Positions 43,500 to 52,509 of a stretch of 64,000 nucleotides of DNA are shown in pieces (the first letter of the stretch is position 1; each line of letters begins with the position of its first letter). Location of the stretch: the NCBI GenBank assembly GCA_947490145.1, contig CANLGD010000007.1, positions 1 through 64,000 of the forward strand, written 5' to 3'. The translations under genes were made by a program, and so were the position numbers. Origin of the DNA: Flavobacteriia bacterium. GTDB taxonomy: Bacteria; Bacteroidota; Bacteroidia; Flavobacteriales_D; Crocinitomicaceae. The notes below the pieces were generated by a model. That model was not told the origin of the DNA. It did not search any database and saw only the letters and a list, made by a program, of their open reading frames with translations.

Positions 43500-44396
43500 A
43501 TGAAAATTATTTACAAAATTATTTATAATCATTTTATAAATTCACTTCTGAGGCCTATCGCAAAAATTATTTTTCATTTATCTGGAAAAAAATTGATGTC
43601 CATCTCTGGTATTTTAAAATTGTCTTACAATGAATTTAATTTTAAATTGCAAACGAATCAAACTTGTTCAGTAACACATGATTTATTTTATAATGGTACT
43701 GAAAATTATGAGTTTACAATTTTATTTGAAGATTTAATTAAAGATTCAAAAGTTTTTTTTGATGTAGGAGCAAATATAGGATATTTTTCCGTTTTAGGAG
43801 AAAAAATTAATTCAAATTTAAAAACATTTTCCTTTGAACCCTCATTTGGACCCTCATTTTTCATTGAAAAAAACATAAAATTAAACAATTTAAGAAATGT
43901 AAAACTAATTAAAAAAGCCGTTTCACATATTAATGGAGAATTACTTTTTCACGACGTCATCAATACTAAATATCCATGGATTGTTCATAATTTAAACGGC
44001 TCTAATAGTTTACAAAACCAATATGGTAGAGAGAAGTCTAAATCATATAATGTTTCCGTAGTAACATTAGAAACAGTTATAAATGAAAATAATTTAACTC
44101 AACTTGATTTTTTAAAATTAGACACAGAATGCACTGAACATTTAATTTTAGAATCCAGTTTATCAGTTATAAATAAATTTGAGCCAATTATTATCTGTGA
44201 GGTTTTTGATATCATTGAAAAAGAAGTTCAAAATGTGTTAGATCAGATGAATAATTATGAAATTTATCAATATCGAGATAACTATATAGTTAAAATTTCA
44301 AATTTATTTGAAGCTTCAAAAGATATTGAATTTAGAAATTTTATTTTTTGTCCAAAAAATAAAACCCAAAAAATAACAAAGTTTTTGAAAGCTTAA
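43500..44396 (+). CDS. FkbM family methyltransferase
   Basis: 298 residues. SAM motif I FFDVGANIGYFSV at about 82-94, then SFEPSFGPSFFIEKNIKLNN (motif II acidic region), LDFLKLDTECTEHLIL, in which the KxDxEG of the family is KLDTEC. FkbM-type enzymes methylate hydroxyls of sugars or polyketides; here the neighbours suggest a glycan. A weak N-terminal hydrophobic part (residues 1-30) could be an amphipathic helix. Its stop overlaps the next start (TAATG), so it is translated with the glycosyltransferase. Very AT-rich codon use compared with the rest of the window. Confidence 0.85.
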   Translation: MKIIYKIIYNHFINSLLRPIAKIIFHLSGKKLMSISGILKLSYNEFNFKLQTNQTCSVTHDLFYNGTENYEFTILFEDLIKDSKVFFDVGANIGYFSVLGEKINSNLKTFSFEPSFGPSFFIEKNIKLNNLRNVKLIKKAVSHINGELLFHDVINTKYPWIVHNLNGSNSLQNQYGREKSKSYNVSVVTLETVINENNLTQLDFLKLDTECTEHLILESSLSVINKFEPIIICEVFDIIEKEVQNVLDQMNNYEIYQYRDNYIVKISNLFEASKDIEFRNFIFCPKNKTQKITKFLKA

Positions 44397-45445
44397 TGAA
44401 AAAAATTCTATATATTCACAATGGTTATTCAACTTTTGTAGAAAAAGATATTTTAATTTTCAAAGAAGAATTTCTAGTTGAGGTATTTTATTTTCAAGTT
44501 TCAAAAAAATATTTATTACCAGTAAGTTTCTTAAAAGAATTATTTTTTATTTTAAGGCATTGTTTTTCTACAAAAAAAATAGTAATACAATTTGGTGGAT
44601 TTCATTCCTTCTTACCAGTTTATTTAGGCAAACTTTTTTCTATTAAAACCGCTATAATTTTAAGCGGTACAGATTGTGTTAGTTTTCCATCAATTAATTA
44701 TGGAAATTTCAATAGAACTTTTTTGAAGTTTTTCACTAAAATTAGTTTAAGAAGTGTAAATATGCTTATTCCTGTTGATAATTCTCTTGTGAAATATAAT
44801 TATACATATCAAAATGAAGATTATCCGCAACAGGGTTATTTATTTCATGATCCAAAAATTAAAACTAAGTTCGAGGTTGTATATTATGGCTATGACTCTG
44901 CGTTATGGAATTCTAAACATCCAAAGGAGAAAAACTCATTTGTTACAATTGCTGCCAATCTGAGCTCTCGTTTTGGCTTGAAACTGAAGGGAATAGATTT
45001 GATTTTAGAAACAGCTCCATTACTACCTGACTATAAATTTTATATAATTGGCGGAAAATCAATTCATAAAAGTATTAATATTCCGCCAAATGTAATTTTA
45101 ATTGATAGAATTCCCAACAGTGAATTAAGTGACTTCATTGGCAACAAACAATTTTATTTACAATTATCAATGAGTGAAGGATTTCCAAACGCACTTTGTG
45201 AGGCAATGTTATGTGAATGTATTCCAATCGTTTCGAACGTGGCATCAATGCCCAAAATTGTAGGATATGACCAAGATTTAATTTTATTAAAAAAAGATTC
45301 TTCAATGTTAAAAGAATTGATTCTAAATCTAACTAATCTATCATCCAAAACTGAAAAAGAAATAGCAGCAAGAGATCAAATTAAAAATAATTTTTCCTAT
45401 TCAAACAGAAAATCGAGTTTGCTGCGAATTTTAAAAGATCTCTAA
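44396..45445 (+). CDS. Glycosyltransferase, GT4 family
   Basis: 349 residues, GT-B fold. N-terminal acceptor domain (ILYIHNGYSTFVEKDILIF), C-terminal donor domain with FVTIAANLSSRFGLKLKGIDLIL, FYIIGG, IPNSELSDFIGNKQFYLQLSMSEGFPNALCEAML, where the SEGFPNALCEAM has the EX7E-type acidic pair. Donor and acceptor unknown. It is coupled to FkbM (one shared base) and ends 65 bp before the DEAD-box helicase. With the flippase it makes a three-gene glycan islet. AT-rich like FkbM, which suggests acquired or fast-evolving DNA. Confidence 0.88.
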   Translation: MKKILYIHNGYSTFVEKDILIFKEEFLVEVFYFQVSKKYLLPVSFLKELFFILRHCFSTKKIVIQFGGFHSFLPVYLGKLFSIKTAIILSGTDCVSFPSINYGNFNRTFLKFFTKISLRSVNMLIPVDNSLVKYNYTYQNEDYPQQGYLFHDPKIKTKFEVVYYGYDSALWNSKHPKEKNSFVTIAANLSSRFGLKLKGIDLILETAPLLPDYKFYIIGGKSIHKSINIPPNVILIDRIPNSELSDFIGNKQFYLQLSMSEGFPNALCEAMLCECIPIVSNVASMPKIVGYDQDLILLKKDSSMLKELILNLTNLSSKTEKEIAARDQIKNNFSYSNRKSSLLRILKDL

Positions 45446-45510
45446 TTTCCAAACTATATTTTCAAACCCAATTTCTTCATCTCATCAATTATATCTAACT
45501 TTACTGCATT

Positions 45511-46728
45511 ATGAAATTTGAAGATTTAAAATTAAACGAACAAATATTAGAGGCAATTTCTCATATGGGATTTGTTAATGCAACTCCAATTCAAGAATTA
45601 GCTATCCCAAAAATACTTAATAGTCAAGATATTATTGCTTGTGCACAGACTGGAACAGGAAAAACTGCCGCTTTCATTTTGCCTATTTTACATAAGTTAA
45701 CTGGAAAAGAAGATAATTCAATTGATACGTTAATTATTGTTCCAACACGTGAATTGGCAGTTCAAATTGAACAAGAAATACAAGGCTTATCCTATTTTGT
45801 CTCTGTTGGTTCAAAAGCAATTTATGGCGGTGGTGATGGTAAAAATTGGGACGATCAAAAAGAAGCTTTAAAGGATGGAACTGATATAATTGTTGCAACA
45901 CCGGGAAAATTATTGTCACACATAAATCAAGGATATGTTGATTTTTCGAAAGTAAAACACTTGGTTTTAGATGAGGCTGACAAAATGTTAGACATGGGTT
46001 TTGCGCAAGACTTGGACACAATTATTAGTAAATTGCCCCAAAATAGACAAACTTTGCTTTTTAGTGCTACCATGGCAACAAAAATAAGAGATTTAGCTCG
46101 AAAAATTCTTAAAAATCCAGAGGAAATTACTTTGTCAATTTCAAAACCTGCTGAAGGAGTAAAACAATCAGTTTATTTATGTCACGACAATCAAAAAATT
46201 TCTTTGATTAAACATATTTTAAGCGAAAGAACAGAATATACAAGTATCATTATTTTCACTTCTTCGAAAATGAAAGTGAATGAAATTGTAACTGGTTTGA
46301 GGAAAAACGGCTTCAAATCAACTGGTGTTTCTTCAAATTTAGACCAAGAGGAAAGAGAAGAAGTTTTAAGAGGTTTTCGTTCAAAAAGAATCAGAATCAT
46401 TGTTGCAACGGATGTTATGAGTCGCGGAATTGATATCAAAGAAATAAACTTGGTTATCAATTACGACACTCCATTTGATGCAGAAGATTATGTTCATCGT
46501 GTTGGCAGAACTGCAAGAGCAAACACAAAAGGTGAAGCAATTACGCTCGTAAACGAAAAAGACATGCGCAAACTTGCTTCGATTCAAAAATTAATTGAAG
46601 CACAAATTCCGCAAGTAAAACTTCCTGAAGAGTTGGGTGCTGGTCCTGAATTTAGCGCAAGTACAGTAAAAACTAAGAAAAAAAGTTGGAAAAAGAAAGT
46701 GAAAAAAGTTGTGAGTACTGAGTTATGA
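45511..46728 (+). CDS. DEAD-box RNA helicase
   Basis: 405 residues. Motifs in order: Q motif FVNATPIQELAIP, I AQTGTGKT, Ia PTRELA, Ib TPGKLL, II VLDEADKMLD, III SAT, IV IIIFTSS, V ATDVMSRGIDI, VI HRVGRTARA, with a basic C-terminal tail (KKKSWKKKVKKV) that can bind RNA. ATP-dependent RNA remodelling, possibly ribosome assembly or cold response. Its last two codons and its stop, GAG-TTA-TGA, come from the start of a heptamer repeat block. No adjacent gene in the same operon: rpoD has its own promoter. Confidence 0.95.
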   Translation: MKFEDLKLNEQILEAISHMGFVNATPIQELAIPKILNSQDIIACAQTGTGKTAAFILPILHKLTGKEDNSIDTLIIVPTRELAVQIEQEIQGLSYFVSVGSKAIYGGGDGKNWDDQKEALKDGTDIIVATPGKLLSHINQGYVDFSKVKHLVLDEADKMLDMGFAQDLDTIISKLPQNRQTLLFSATMATKIRDLARKILKNPEEITLSISKPAEGVKQSVYLCHDNQKISLIKHILSERTEYTSIIIFTSSKMKVNEIVTGLRKNGFKSTGVSSNLDQEEREEVLRGFRSKRIRIIVATDVMSRGIDIKEINLVINYDTPFDAEDYVHRVGRTARANTKGEAITLVNEKDMRKLASIQKLIEAQIPQVKLPEELGAGPEFSASTVKTKKKSWKKKVKKVVSTEL

Positions 46729-46820
46729 ATTATGAATTATGAGTTATGAGTTATGAATTATGAGTTATGAATTATGAGTTATGAATTATGAGTTATGAAT
46801 TATGAATTATGAATTCTGAA
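46723..46820 (+). repeat. TTATGAN heptanucleotide tandem repeat, block 2 (14 copies)
   Basis: 98 bp, exactly 14 heptamers of the form TTATGAA/TTATGAG with one TTCTGAA at the end. The first unit gives the last codon and the TGA stop of the helicase. The remainder of the 278-bp gap holds the rpoD promoter. Confidence 0.9.
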
Positions 46821-46915
46821 TTTTTAGTTACATTTTTATATCCAAAACTCTATTTTAGGTACGATTATTGAGGAGTAAAATTTCTTTAAAAAAGATTAAA
46901 AAAACGAAAAATATA

Positions 46916-46948
46916 TTTGGAAACAAAAGATTTTTCGTCGTACCTTTG
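46916..46948 (+). promoter_or_regulatory. rpoD promoter
   Basis: TTTG (46916-46919), a 21-nt spacer, TACCTTTG (46941-46948): a complete match to the Bacteroidota sigma-A promoter TTTG-N19-21-TAnnTTTG. It lies 58 nt before the rpoD ATG, and is the best promoter in the window. Confidence 0.7.
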
Positions 46949-47006
46949 TACTCAATTTCGGATAAATTCAGCAATGGCTGATACAAAAAAGGGATAATAA
47001 GTAAGC

Positions 47007-47873
47007 ATGAGACAACTTAAAATTACCAAGTCGATTACAAATCGCGAAAGTCAATCATTAGATAAATATTTACAGGATATTGGTCGTGAGGAACTTATTA
47101 CAGCTGAAGAAGAAGTAGAATTAGCGCGCAAGATTAAGGCTGGAGATCAAAAAGCCTTAGAAAAATTAACTCGTGCGAATTTACGTTTCGTGGTTTCAGT
47201 TGCAAAACAATACCAAAATCAAGGTTTAACATTACCAGATTTAATCAACGAAGGTAATTTAGGTTTGATAAAAGCAGCACAAAAATTTGATGAAACACGC
47301 GGATTTAAATTCATTTCATACGCTGTTTGGTGGATTCGTCAATCAATTCTTCAAGCCTTAGCTGAACAAGCTCGTATTGTTCGTCTACCTTTGAATCAAG
47401 TTGGTTCATTAAACAAAATCAATAAAGCTTTCTCAAAATTAGAACAAGAATTTGAAAGACCTCCTTCAGCTGAAGAATTAGCTGAAGCACTTGAAGTTCC
47501 TGAAGATAAAATCAAGGAAAGTATGAGTGTTTCAGGTCGTCACGTATCAATGGATGCTCCTTTATCTTCCAATGAAGATGGTGGAACTTTAATGGACGTA
47601 ATGGCAAATGCTGATGCTCCAAAAGCCGATCACGCTTTAATGGCTGAATCTTTACAAAAAGAAATTGAACGTTCATTAAGCACTTTGACTGATAAAGAAA
47701 GAGAAATTATTCGTTTATTTTTCGGAATTGGAATGAATCACGGATTAACTTTAGAGGAAATTGGTTCTAAATTTAATTTAACACGTGAACGTGTGAGGCA
47801 AATAAAAGAAAAAGCAATCAGAAGACTTCGACATACTTCGAGAAATAAGTTGTTGAAATCTTATTTAGGATAA
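47007..47873 (+). CDS. rpoD: Primary sigma factor RpoD (short Bacteroidota sigma-A)
   Basis: 288 residues, about half the E. coli sigma-70 length, because region 1.1 and the long non-conserved region are missing. Region 1.2 ([29 protein letters not shown]), region 2 ([59 protein letters not shown]), region 3 ([17 protein letters not shown]), and region 4 with [29 protein letters not shown], the helix-turn-helix that reads the -33 element. Its promoter is ideal and a terminator follows, so it is monocistronic. It is the likely factor reading the TAnnTTTG boxes across the window. Confidence 0.97.
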   Translation: MRQLKITKSITNRESQSLDKYLQDIGREELITAEEEVELARKIKAGDQKALEKLTRANLRFVVSVAKQYQNQGLTLPDLINEGNLGLIKAAQKFDETRGFKFISYAVWWIRQSILQALAEQARIVRLPLNQVGSLNKINKAFSKLEQEFERPPSAEELAEALEVPEDKIKESMSVSGRHVSMDAPLSSNEDGGTLMDVMANADAPKADHALMAESLQKEIERSLSTLTDKEREIIRLFFGIGMNHGLTLEEIGSKFNLTRERVRQIKEKAIRRLRHTSRNKLLKSYLG

Positions 47874-47881
47874 TATATTTT

Positions 47882-47912
47882 GGGCTGCAAGTAATTTGCG
47901 GCCCTTTTTTTT
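47882..47912 (+). terminator. rpoD terminator
   Basis: GGGCTGCAA / TTGCGGCCC, 9-bp stem with one U-G pair on the plus strand, 5-nt loop, and eight T residues. It starts 9 bp after the rpoD stop. Confidence 0.88.
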
Positions 47913-47989
47913 ATTTTTTTGACAGAAATTATTATACATATATAAAGATGATTAATATCAATTTTTAACTTAAATTTATAAACAAACAA

Positions 47990-49441
47990 ATGGAAACTGT
48001 ATTGGGTTACGAAAAAGAATTAAATGCACACGTAAAAAAAGAACGTGCTGCGGTATTGTTAGCTAGTAAAACGGGAGAATTACTTTATGACAAAGGTGTT
48101 GAATTAGTATTGTTTAGAAATCATTTATTGGATATCACCATTTCTGAAATTTTAAATTTACACGAATATGCCAAAAAAGTTGTAAACAGACCAATTGATA
48201 TTTTTACAACATCTGAATTAGCTGAAGAAATCTACAAAATGGATTTGGCTCCTTCAAAATTAGACATTGGAAAACTTGCAAGTGAATGGCTTGCTGAAGA
48301 ATCAAAATATGCTTCTAAAAAAGATTTTTTAATCAATAAATTATCTACTTATTTCTCTAACGAAACAAATAACATCGAACCTAAAGACGTTGTTCTTTAT
48401 GGTTTTGGTCGCATTGGTCGTTTGGCTGCTCGTGAGTTAATCAAACAAGCAGGAAAAGGACAACAGTTGCGTTTAAGAGCAATCGTTACAAGAGGTTCAA
48501 CAGACAAAGATATCATCAAAAGAGCATCATTATTAAGAAATGATTCTGTTCACGGAGCTTTTAAAGGAAGTGTTATCGAAGATTTAGAAAATAAATCATT
48601 AATTATTAACGGACAAAGAGTTCAAATGATTGATGCTTCAAACCCTGAAGATATTGATTATACTTCATACGGCATAAACAATGCATTAATTATTGATAAT
48701 ACTGGAGTTTTTACAGACAGAACTGCTTTATCAAGACATTTAAGTGCAAAAGGAGTTTCTAATGTTTTATTGACAGCTCCAGGAAAAGAAATTCCAAATG
48801 TTGTTTATGGAATCAATCAAGAAGATTTAGATTTGGAAAATGAAACCATTTTTTCAGCAGCTTCTTGTACAACAAATGCCATTTCTCCAATTTTGAAAGT
48901 TATTAACGATAAATTTGGCGTTGTTAGAGGACACATTGAAACGGTTCATGCATACACAAATGACCAAAATTTATTGGATAACATGCACAAAAGTCACCGT
49001 AGAGGTAGATCTGCTGCAATTAACATGGTAATTACTTCAACTGGTGCAGGTGCAGCGGTTACAAAAGTAATTCCAGATTTAAAAGATAAATTAACTGCAA
49101 ATGCAGTTCGTGTGCCAACTCCAAATGGTTCTTTGGCAATTTTAAGTTTGAATTTAAACAAAAAAACAAATGTTGCTGAAATTAATGCAGTAATTAAAGA
49201 TGCGGCATTAAATGGTGAATTGGTTAACCAAATTTATTATTCTTTGGATCCAGAATTGGTTTCAAGTGATATCGTTGGAAATTCTTGTTGTTCAGTATTT
49301 GATTCAAATGCTACAATCGCAGCAGAAGATGGTCAAAACGTAGTTTTATATGCTTGGTATGATAACGAATTCGGATATACGAAACAAGTTATTCGTTTGG
49401 CAAAGTATGTTTCGAAAGTGAGACGTAAAATCTACTATTAA
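47990..49441 (+). CDS. gap: Glyceraldehyde-3-phosphate dehydrogenase, long form
   Basis: 483 residues, about 145 longer than usual. The N-terminal extension (1-135) is helical and of unknown role, then VLYGFGRIGRLAAREL begins the NAD domain. Catalytic Cys293 in SAASCTTNAISP; His in ETVHAYTNDQNLLD; NMVITSTGAGAA, RVPTPNGSLAIL, and SCCSVFDSNATIAAEDGQNVVLYAWYDNEFGYTKQ complete the fold. Converts G3P and phosphate with NAD to 1,3-bisphosphoglycerate. Flavobacteria usually have such an extended form. Own terminator follows. Confidence 0.95.
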   Translation: METVLGYEKELNAHVKKERAAVLLASKTGELLYDKGVELVLFRNHLLDITISEILNLHEYAKKVVNRPIDIFTTSELAEEIYKMDLAPSKLDIGKLASEWLAEESKYASKKDFLINKLSTYFSNETNNIEPKDVVLYGFGRIGRLAARELIKQAGKGQQLRLRAIVTRGSTDKDIIKRASLLRNDSVHGAFKGSVIEDLENKSLIINGQRVQMIDASNPEDIDYTSYGINNALIIDNTGVFTDRTALSRHLSAKGVSNVLLTAPGKEIPNVVYGINQEDLDLENETIFSAASCTTNAISPILKVINDKFGVVRGHIETVHAYTNDQNLLDNMHKSHRRGRSAAINMVITSTGAGAAVTKVIPDLKDKLTANAVRVPTPNGSLAILSLNLNKKTNVAEINAVIKDAALNGELVNQIYYSLDPELVSSDIVGNSCCSVFDSNATIAAEDGQNVVLYAWYDNEFGYTKQVIRLAKYVSKVRRKIYY

Positions 49442-49592
49442 TTAATTTTGTTTTAAAAAATCGCTTGTGTCGTTATTTTTAGCAATAAATTTATCATTAG
49501 CCTCAGCTAACTCAAAATTTATCACTTTTAAAAATGCCTAACAAGCAAATGTTTTAAAATCAAAATTAGATTCTTAATAAAATATTTTAAAA

Positions 49593-49624
49593 AAAAATCT
49601 TCCAGAAATGGGAGATTTTTTTTG
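49593..49624 (+). terminator. gap terminator
   Basis: AATCTTCC / GGGAGATT stem with a 6-nt loop (one U-G pair on the plus strand), followed by TTTTTTTG, about 150 bp after the gap stop. The intervening sequence 49442-49592 shows no gene. Confidence 0.75.
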
Positions 49625-49693
49625 TTTTAAAGACTTGACAAATAGATTAATTAAGTGGTGAAGACCTACTTAAAATTAAAATTTTTCGATGTT

Positions 49694-50797
49694 TTATTTA
49701 TACAGAACCCGTTCTTTCCATTCTGGTTTCACAAACAACGAACTAACAGCAATAAAGAAAATATAAAACGGATAAATAATTGAAAAAAGTGGAACGAAAA
49801 CCAATAGTAAAGAGTGCTTTATTTTGAATAAAAATGAAGTTAAAACAATTACATCTAAAAGCATTTTCAATAAAATTACTGCAAAACTATAATCAATTAA
49901 AATGAATAAAAGTAAAAAACCAATATGATATAAAATTCCGAGAATTCCGATAAAATTTGCAAATGAATCCCCTACTCGATTTGTTTTTTTGATCCAGCGT
50001 AATCTTTGCATCACAAATTCATTAAAATCGGATGGAGCATTTGTGTCAACAATTAAATTTCGATCCAAACTCATTGAAACAGATTTTTTATCTCTTTTAA
50101 AATCATTAAGAATAAAAACATCATCTCCACTGGTAATTTGTCCATGTTTTTGAATCGAGTCATTTTTTAAAAAAGAATTTTTGTTAAAAAGTAAATTTGC
50201 TCCGTTTGCTAAAATTGGTTTAAATAAACCGAAACAAGAAACATTCAAATTATTGATATAATAAAAATCAATTTCAGCAAAAAAAGACAACAAATTTTTA
50301 CCCTTCATTTTTACCGGTAAAAGTAAAATTTCTGAAATTGCCGTTTTTTCAAGAGAGGCAAAAAAATCTTTTTTTACTTTTATATCAGCATCCCAACATA
50401 AAATAAAGTCACCGCTACAAAAGTTAATTCCTTGACGTAAGGCTTTTTTCTTTCCAAAATCACTTTCTTCCAAGTTTAAAACAACTTTTGGAAATTCTAA
50501 ATCAAAATTTTCAATCATATTTACTGAATTATCATCGGAATGATCGTTCACGAAAATAATTTCTTTTGGTATTGGATGTAATTTTGAAATACTTTCTAGC
50601 AAAATTTGCAGATTTTTTTCTTCATTTCGAAAGGGAATTACGACAGAAATAGTAGAAGAATCATAAAATTGTTTACTCGATTTTTTGACTTTAGATTTAG
50701 TCCAAATCTTCATCAAACTTAATTTCCAACCAACAAAAAATAATATTGATAGAGCAAAAGAAAAATCAATAAAAGTATATAAATAAATATTAATCAT
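49694..50797 (-). CDS. Family 2 glycosyltransferase, membrane-bound
   Basis: 367 residues. One N-terminal membrane segment (INIYLYTFIDFSFALSILFFVGWKLSL), then GT-A domain: ISVVIPFRNEEKNLQILLESI, FVNDHSDDNSVNMI, FCSGDFILCWDADIKVKKDFF (DxD motif) and MQRLRWIKKTNRVGDS (QxxRW acceptor motif), followed by two or three C-terminal membrane segments (about 285-360). It should transfer a sugar to a lipid or glycan at the inner membrane. Its start overlaps the UPF0104 gene end by 8 bp, so they are translated together; a joint glycolipid function is inference. Confidence 0.9.
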   Translation of the reverse strand: MINIYLYTFIDFSFALSILFFVGWKLSLMKIWTKSKVKKSSKQFYDSSTISVVIPFRNEEKNLQILLESISKLHPIPKEIIFVNDHSDDNSVNMIENFDLEFPKVVLNLEESDFGKKKALRQGINFCSGDFILCWDADIKVKKDFFASLEKTAISEILLLPVKMKGKNLLSFFAEIDFYYINNLNVSCFGLFKPILANGANLLFNKNSFLKNDSIQKHGQITSGDDVFILNDFKRDKKSVSMSLDRNLIVDTNAPSDFNEFVMQRLRWIKKTNRVGDSFANFIGILGILYHIGFLLLFILIDYSFAVILLKMLLDVIVLTSFLFKIKHSLLLVFVPLFSIIYPFYIFFIAVSSLFVKPEWKERVLYK

Positions 50798-51740
50798 TTT
50801 TTTTTGTTGCTAATTTAAAAAACGGAAAGGCAATTATTGCAGTAATTCCTTGATTAACGAACCATAAAATAAGTGACGAACATAAAACAATTTCCAATTG
50901 ATTTGTATAAGTTCCTAAAATCCAGAGCGCCATCGACTCTCTAATTCCTAATTTCCCAAGCCATAAGGAAGGAATCAAGGTTGACCAAAAAAACACTTGC
51001 CAAATTAATAAAATTAAAACAAAATCAGCTTTTATTCCAAAAGAAGTTAACATCAAAAAATACTGAAAGGAAAAAACTCCATGTCTTAAAAAACTAATAA
51101 TTAATTGTTTAAATTGAAAATTAAAATTAAAAGCAGTACTTTCTTCATTGAAATTAATTCGAGAAAACCATTTTTTATTTTTGAAAAAGATTGAACATAA
51201 AGAACCTAAATTAAAATAAAAAATTAGACAAATTAAAATCAGCAGGGAAATAAAAGAAACTATAATTCCCGATAAATCAATTTCAAAATCAGCAGGAAAT
51301 CCGATAATTAAAATAGAAATTAATCCAAAAATGATACTTGCAAAAAATTGTGCTGCATTTGAAAAAAATGTCAAGTAAACGATTTCTATTCTTTCTCTTC
51401 GGGGAAAATAATAAATTCTTCCTATGAAATTCCCCAATAAATTTGGAGTTAAAAATCCAGTTAATATTCCTGCTAAAAATGACTTGACCTTTATTTTTCG
51501 TTCAACTTTAATTTTGGTAATTTGAATTATTTCATTCCACTTTAGAAATTCAAAAAACCAATTTAAAACTAAAAGTATAATTCCTAAAATAAAAAAAGAG
51601 ATATTTATAATTTTAAGTGATTTAAACTTATCAAAATCAAACTTTTGAACTTGGACATACAAAAAATAAACAACTAGAGCGAAAAGAAATATTTTCACTA
51701 AAAACTGAATTAAACGCTTATTTTTTATACTTTTAAACAA
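50790..51740 (-). CDS. UPF0104 / lysylphosphatidylglycerol-synthase-like membrane protein
   Basis: 316 residues from TTG 51740. The frame is open to 51806, but those residues overlap ruvC in reverse and have no family match; FKSIKNKRLIQFLVKIFLFALVVYFLY is the expected opening. About seven membrane helices. LKWNEIIQITKI, LAGILTGFLTPNLLGNFIGRIYYFPRR, WSTLIPSLWLGKLGIRESMALWIL are typical of UPF0104 proteins, which include glycosyltransferase-associated flippase-like proteins. Function not known. It is coupled to the GT2 gene (8-bp overlap) and divergent from ruvC with a 16-bp gap, so the two promoters must overlap the genes. Confidence 0.85.
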   Translation of the reverse strand: MFKSIKNKRLIQFLVKIFLFALVVYFLYVQVQKFDFDKFKSLKIINISFFILGIILLVLNWFFEFLKWNEIIQITKIKVERKIKVKSFLAGILTGFLTPNLLGNFIGRIYYFPRRERIEIVYLTFFSNAAQFFASIIFGLISILIIGFPADFEIDLSGIIVSFISLLILICLIFYFNLGSLCSIFFKNKKWFSRINFNEESTAFNFNFQFKQLIISFLRHGVFSFQYFLMLTSFGIKADFVLILLIWQVFFWSTLIPSLWLGKLGIRESMALWILGTYTNQLEIVLCSSLILWFVNQGITAIIAFPFFKLATKKND

Positions 51741-51756
51741 AATTTCTCCCTTAAAA

Positions 51757-52311
51757 ATGCTTGAAGATAAAATAATTCTTGGAATTGACCCTGGCACAAC
51801 CGTCATGGGTTACGGATTAATTCATATAAAAGGCAAAAAAATTGAACTTATTAACTTCGGAATCATACAGTTATCTAAATTGGCAAGTCATCCAGATAAA
51901 TTAAAAAGAATTTTTGATCGAGTTGATGGAATTATTGCAGAATTTAAACCAGACGAGATGGCGATTGAAGCGCCATTTTTTGGTAAAAACGTGCAATCCA
52001 TGTTAAAACTTGGTCGAGCGCAGGGTGTTGCGATTGCCACAGCACTGAAAAGTAATATTCCATTTGAAGAATATACGCCAAGAAGAATAAAACAAGCTGT
52101 TACAGGAAATGGAAATGCATCAAAAGAACAAGTTGCGGCAATGTTACAGACAATTTTAAATTTTGAAGAAATGCCCAAATATTTGGATGCAACAGATGCT
52201 TTAGGTGTTGCAGTTTGCCATCATTTCTCCAAAGGAATCGGTGAACACAACAAAGCTGGCGGAAATACCTGGTCTGCTTTTATTAAGAAAAATCCGGAGA
52301 GGAAGGTTTGA
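51757..52311 (+). CDS. ruvC: Holliday junction endodeoxyribonuclease RuvC
   Basis: 184 residues. Catalytic acidic residues of the RNase-H-like fold are visible: IILGIDPGTTVMGYG (first Asp, about 11), MAIEAPFFGKN (second, Glu), DATDALGVAVCHH (closing Asp pair). TPRRIKQAVTGNGNASKEQVAAM is the family junction-binding part. Resolves Holliday junctions with RuvAB. Divergent from the UPF0104 gene. Followed by a heptamer repeat block. Confidence 0.96.
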   Translation: MLEDKIILGIDPGTTVMGYGLIHIKGKKIELINFGIIQLSKLASHPDKLKRIFDRVDGIIAEFKPDEMAIEAPFFGKNVQSMLKLGRAQGVAIATALKSNIPFEEYTPRRIKQAVTGNGNASKEQVAAMLQTILNFEEMPKYLDATDALGVAVCHHFSKGIGEHNKAGGNTWSAFIKKNPERKV

Positions 52312-52317
52312 AATAAT

Positions 52318-52345
52318 TATGAATTATGAACGATGAGTTATGAAT
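52318..52345 (+). repeat. TTATGAN heptanucleotide repeat, block 3
   Basis: Four heptamers: two TTATGAA, CGATGAG, TTATGAA, starting 7 bp after the ruvC stop. Confidence 0.75.
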
Positions 52346-52428
52346 AAAATAGTATATTTTTCAATTTTATTTTTTTTCACATTTATACTTTTGCTTTTTA
52401 TGTCCAAAATTGTCTCAAAAAAATAATT

Positions 52429-52466
52429 AAAAGTCTTTTGTCTTTCCTCTAAAAGTCTTTTGTCTT
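52429..52466 (+). repeat. 16-bp direct repeat upstream of the 3-hydroxyacyl-CoA dehydrogenase gene
   Basis: AAAAGTCTTTTGTCTT occurs at 52429-52444 and 52451-52466, period 22 bp (about two helix turns), ending 12 bp before the -7 box. It could be an operator or an ordinary intergenic repeat. Confidence 0.6.
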
Positions 52467-52478
52467 CAAAAAAATACG

Positions 52479-52486
52479 TACATTTG
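52479..52486 (+). promoter_or_regulatory. Putative -7 element for the hydroxyacyl-CoA dehydrogenase gene
   Basis: TACATTTG, exact TAnnTTTG match, 23 nt before the ATG. The TTTG inside the second direct repeat lies 16 nt upstream, shorter than the usual spacer. Confidence 0.5.
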
Positions 52487-52509
52487 CTCTGCAAAAAAAC
52501 AGATAAAAA

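Noticed and set aside
46723-46820. CRISPR array
   Set aside because: Continuous heptamers with no spacers; not CRISPR.
49442-49693. Small gene between gap and GT2
   Set aside because: No open frame with a credible start; only the gap terminator is supported.
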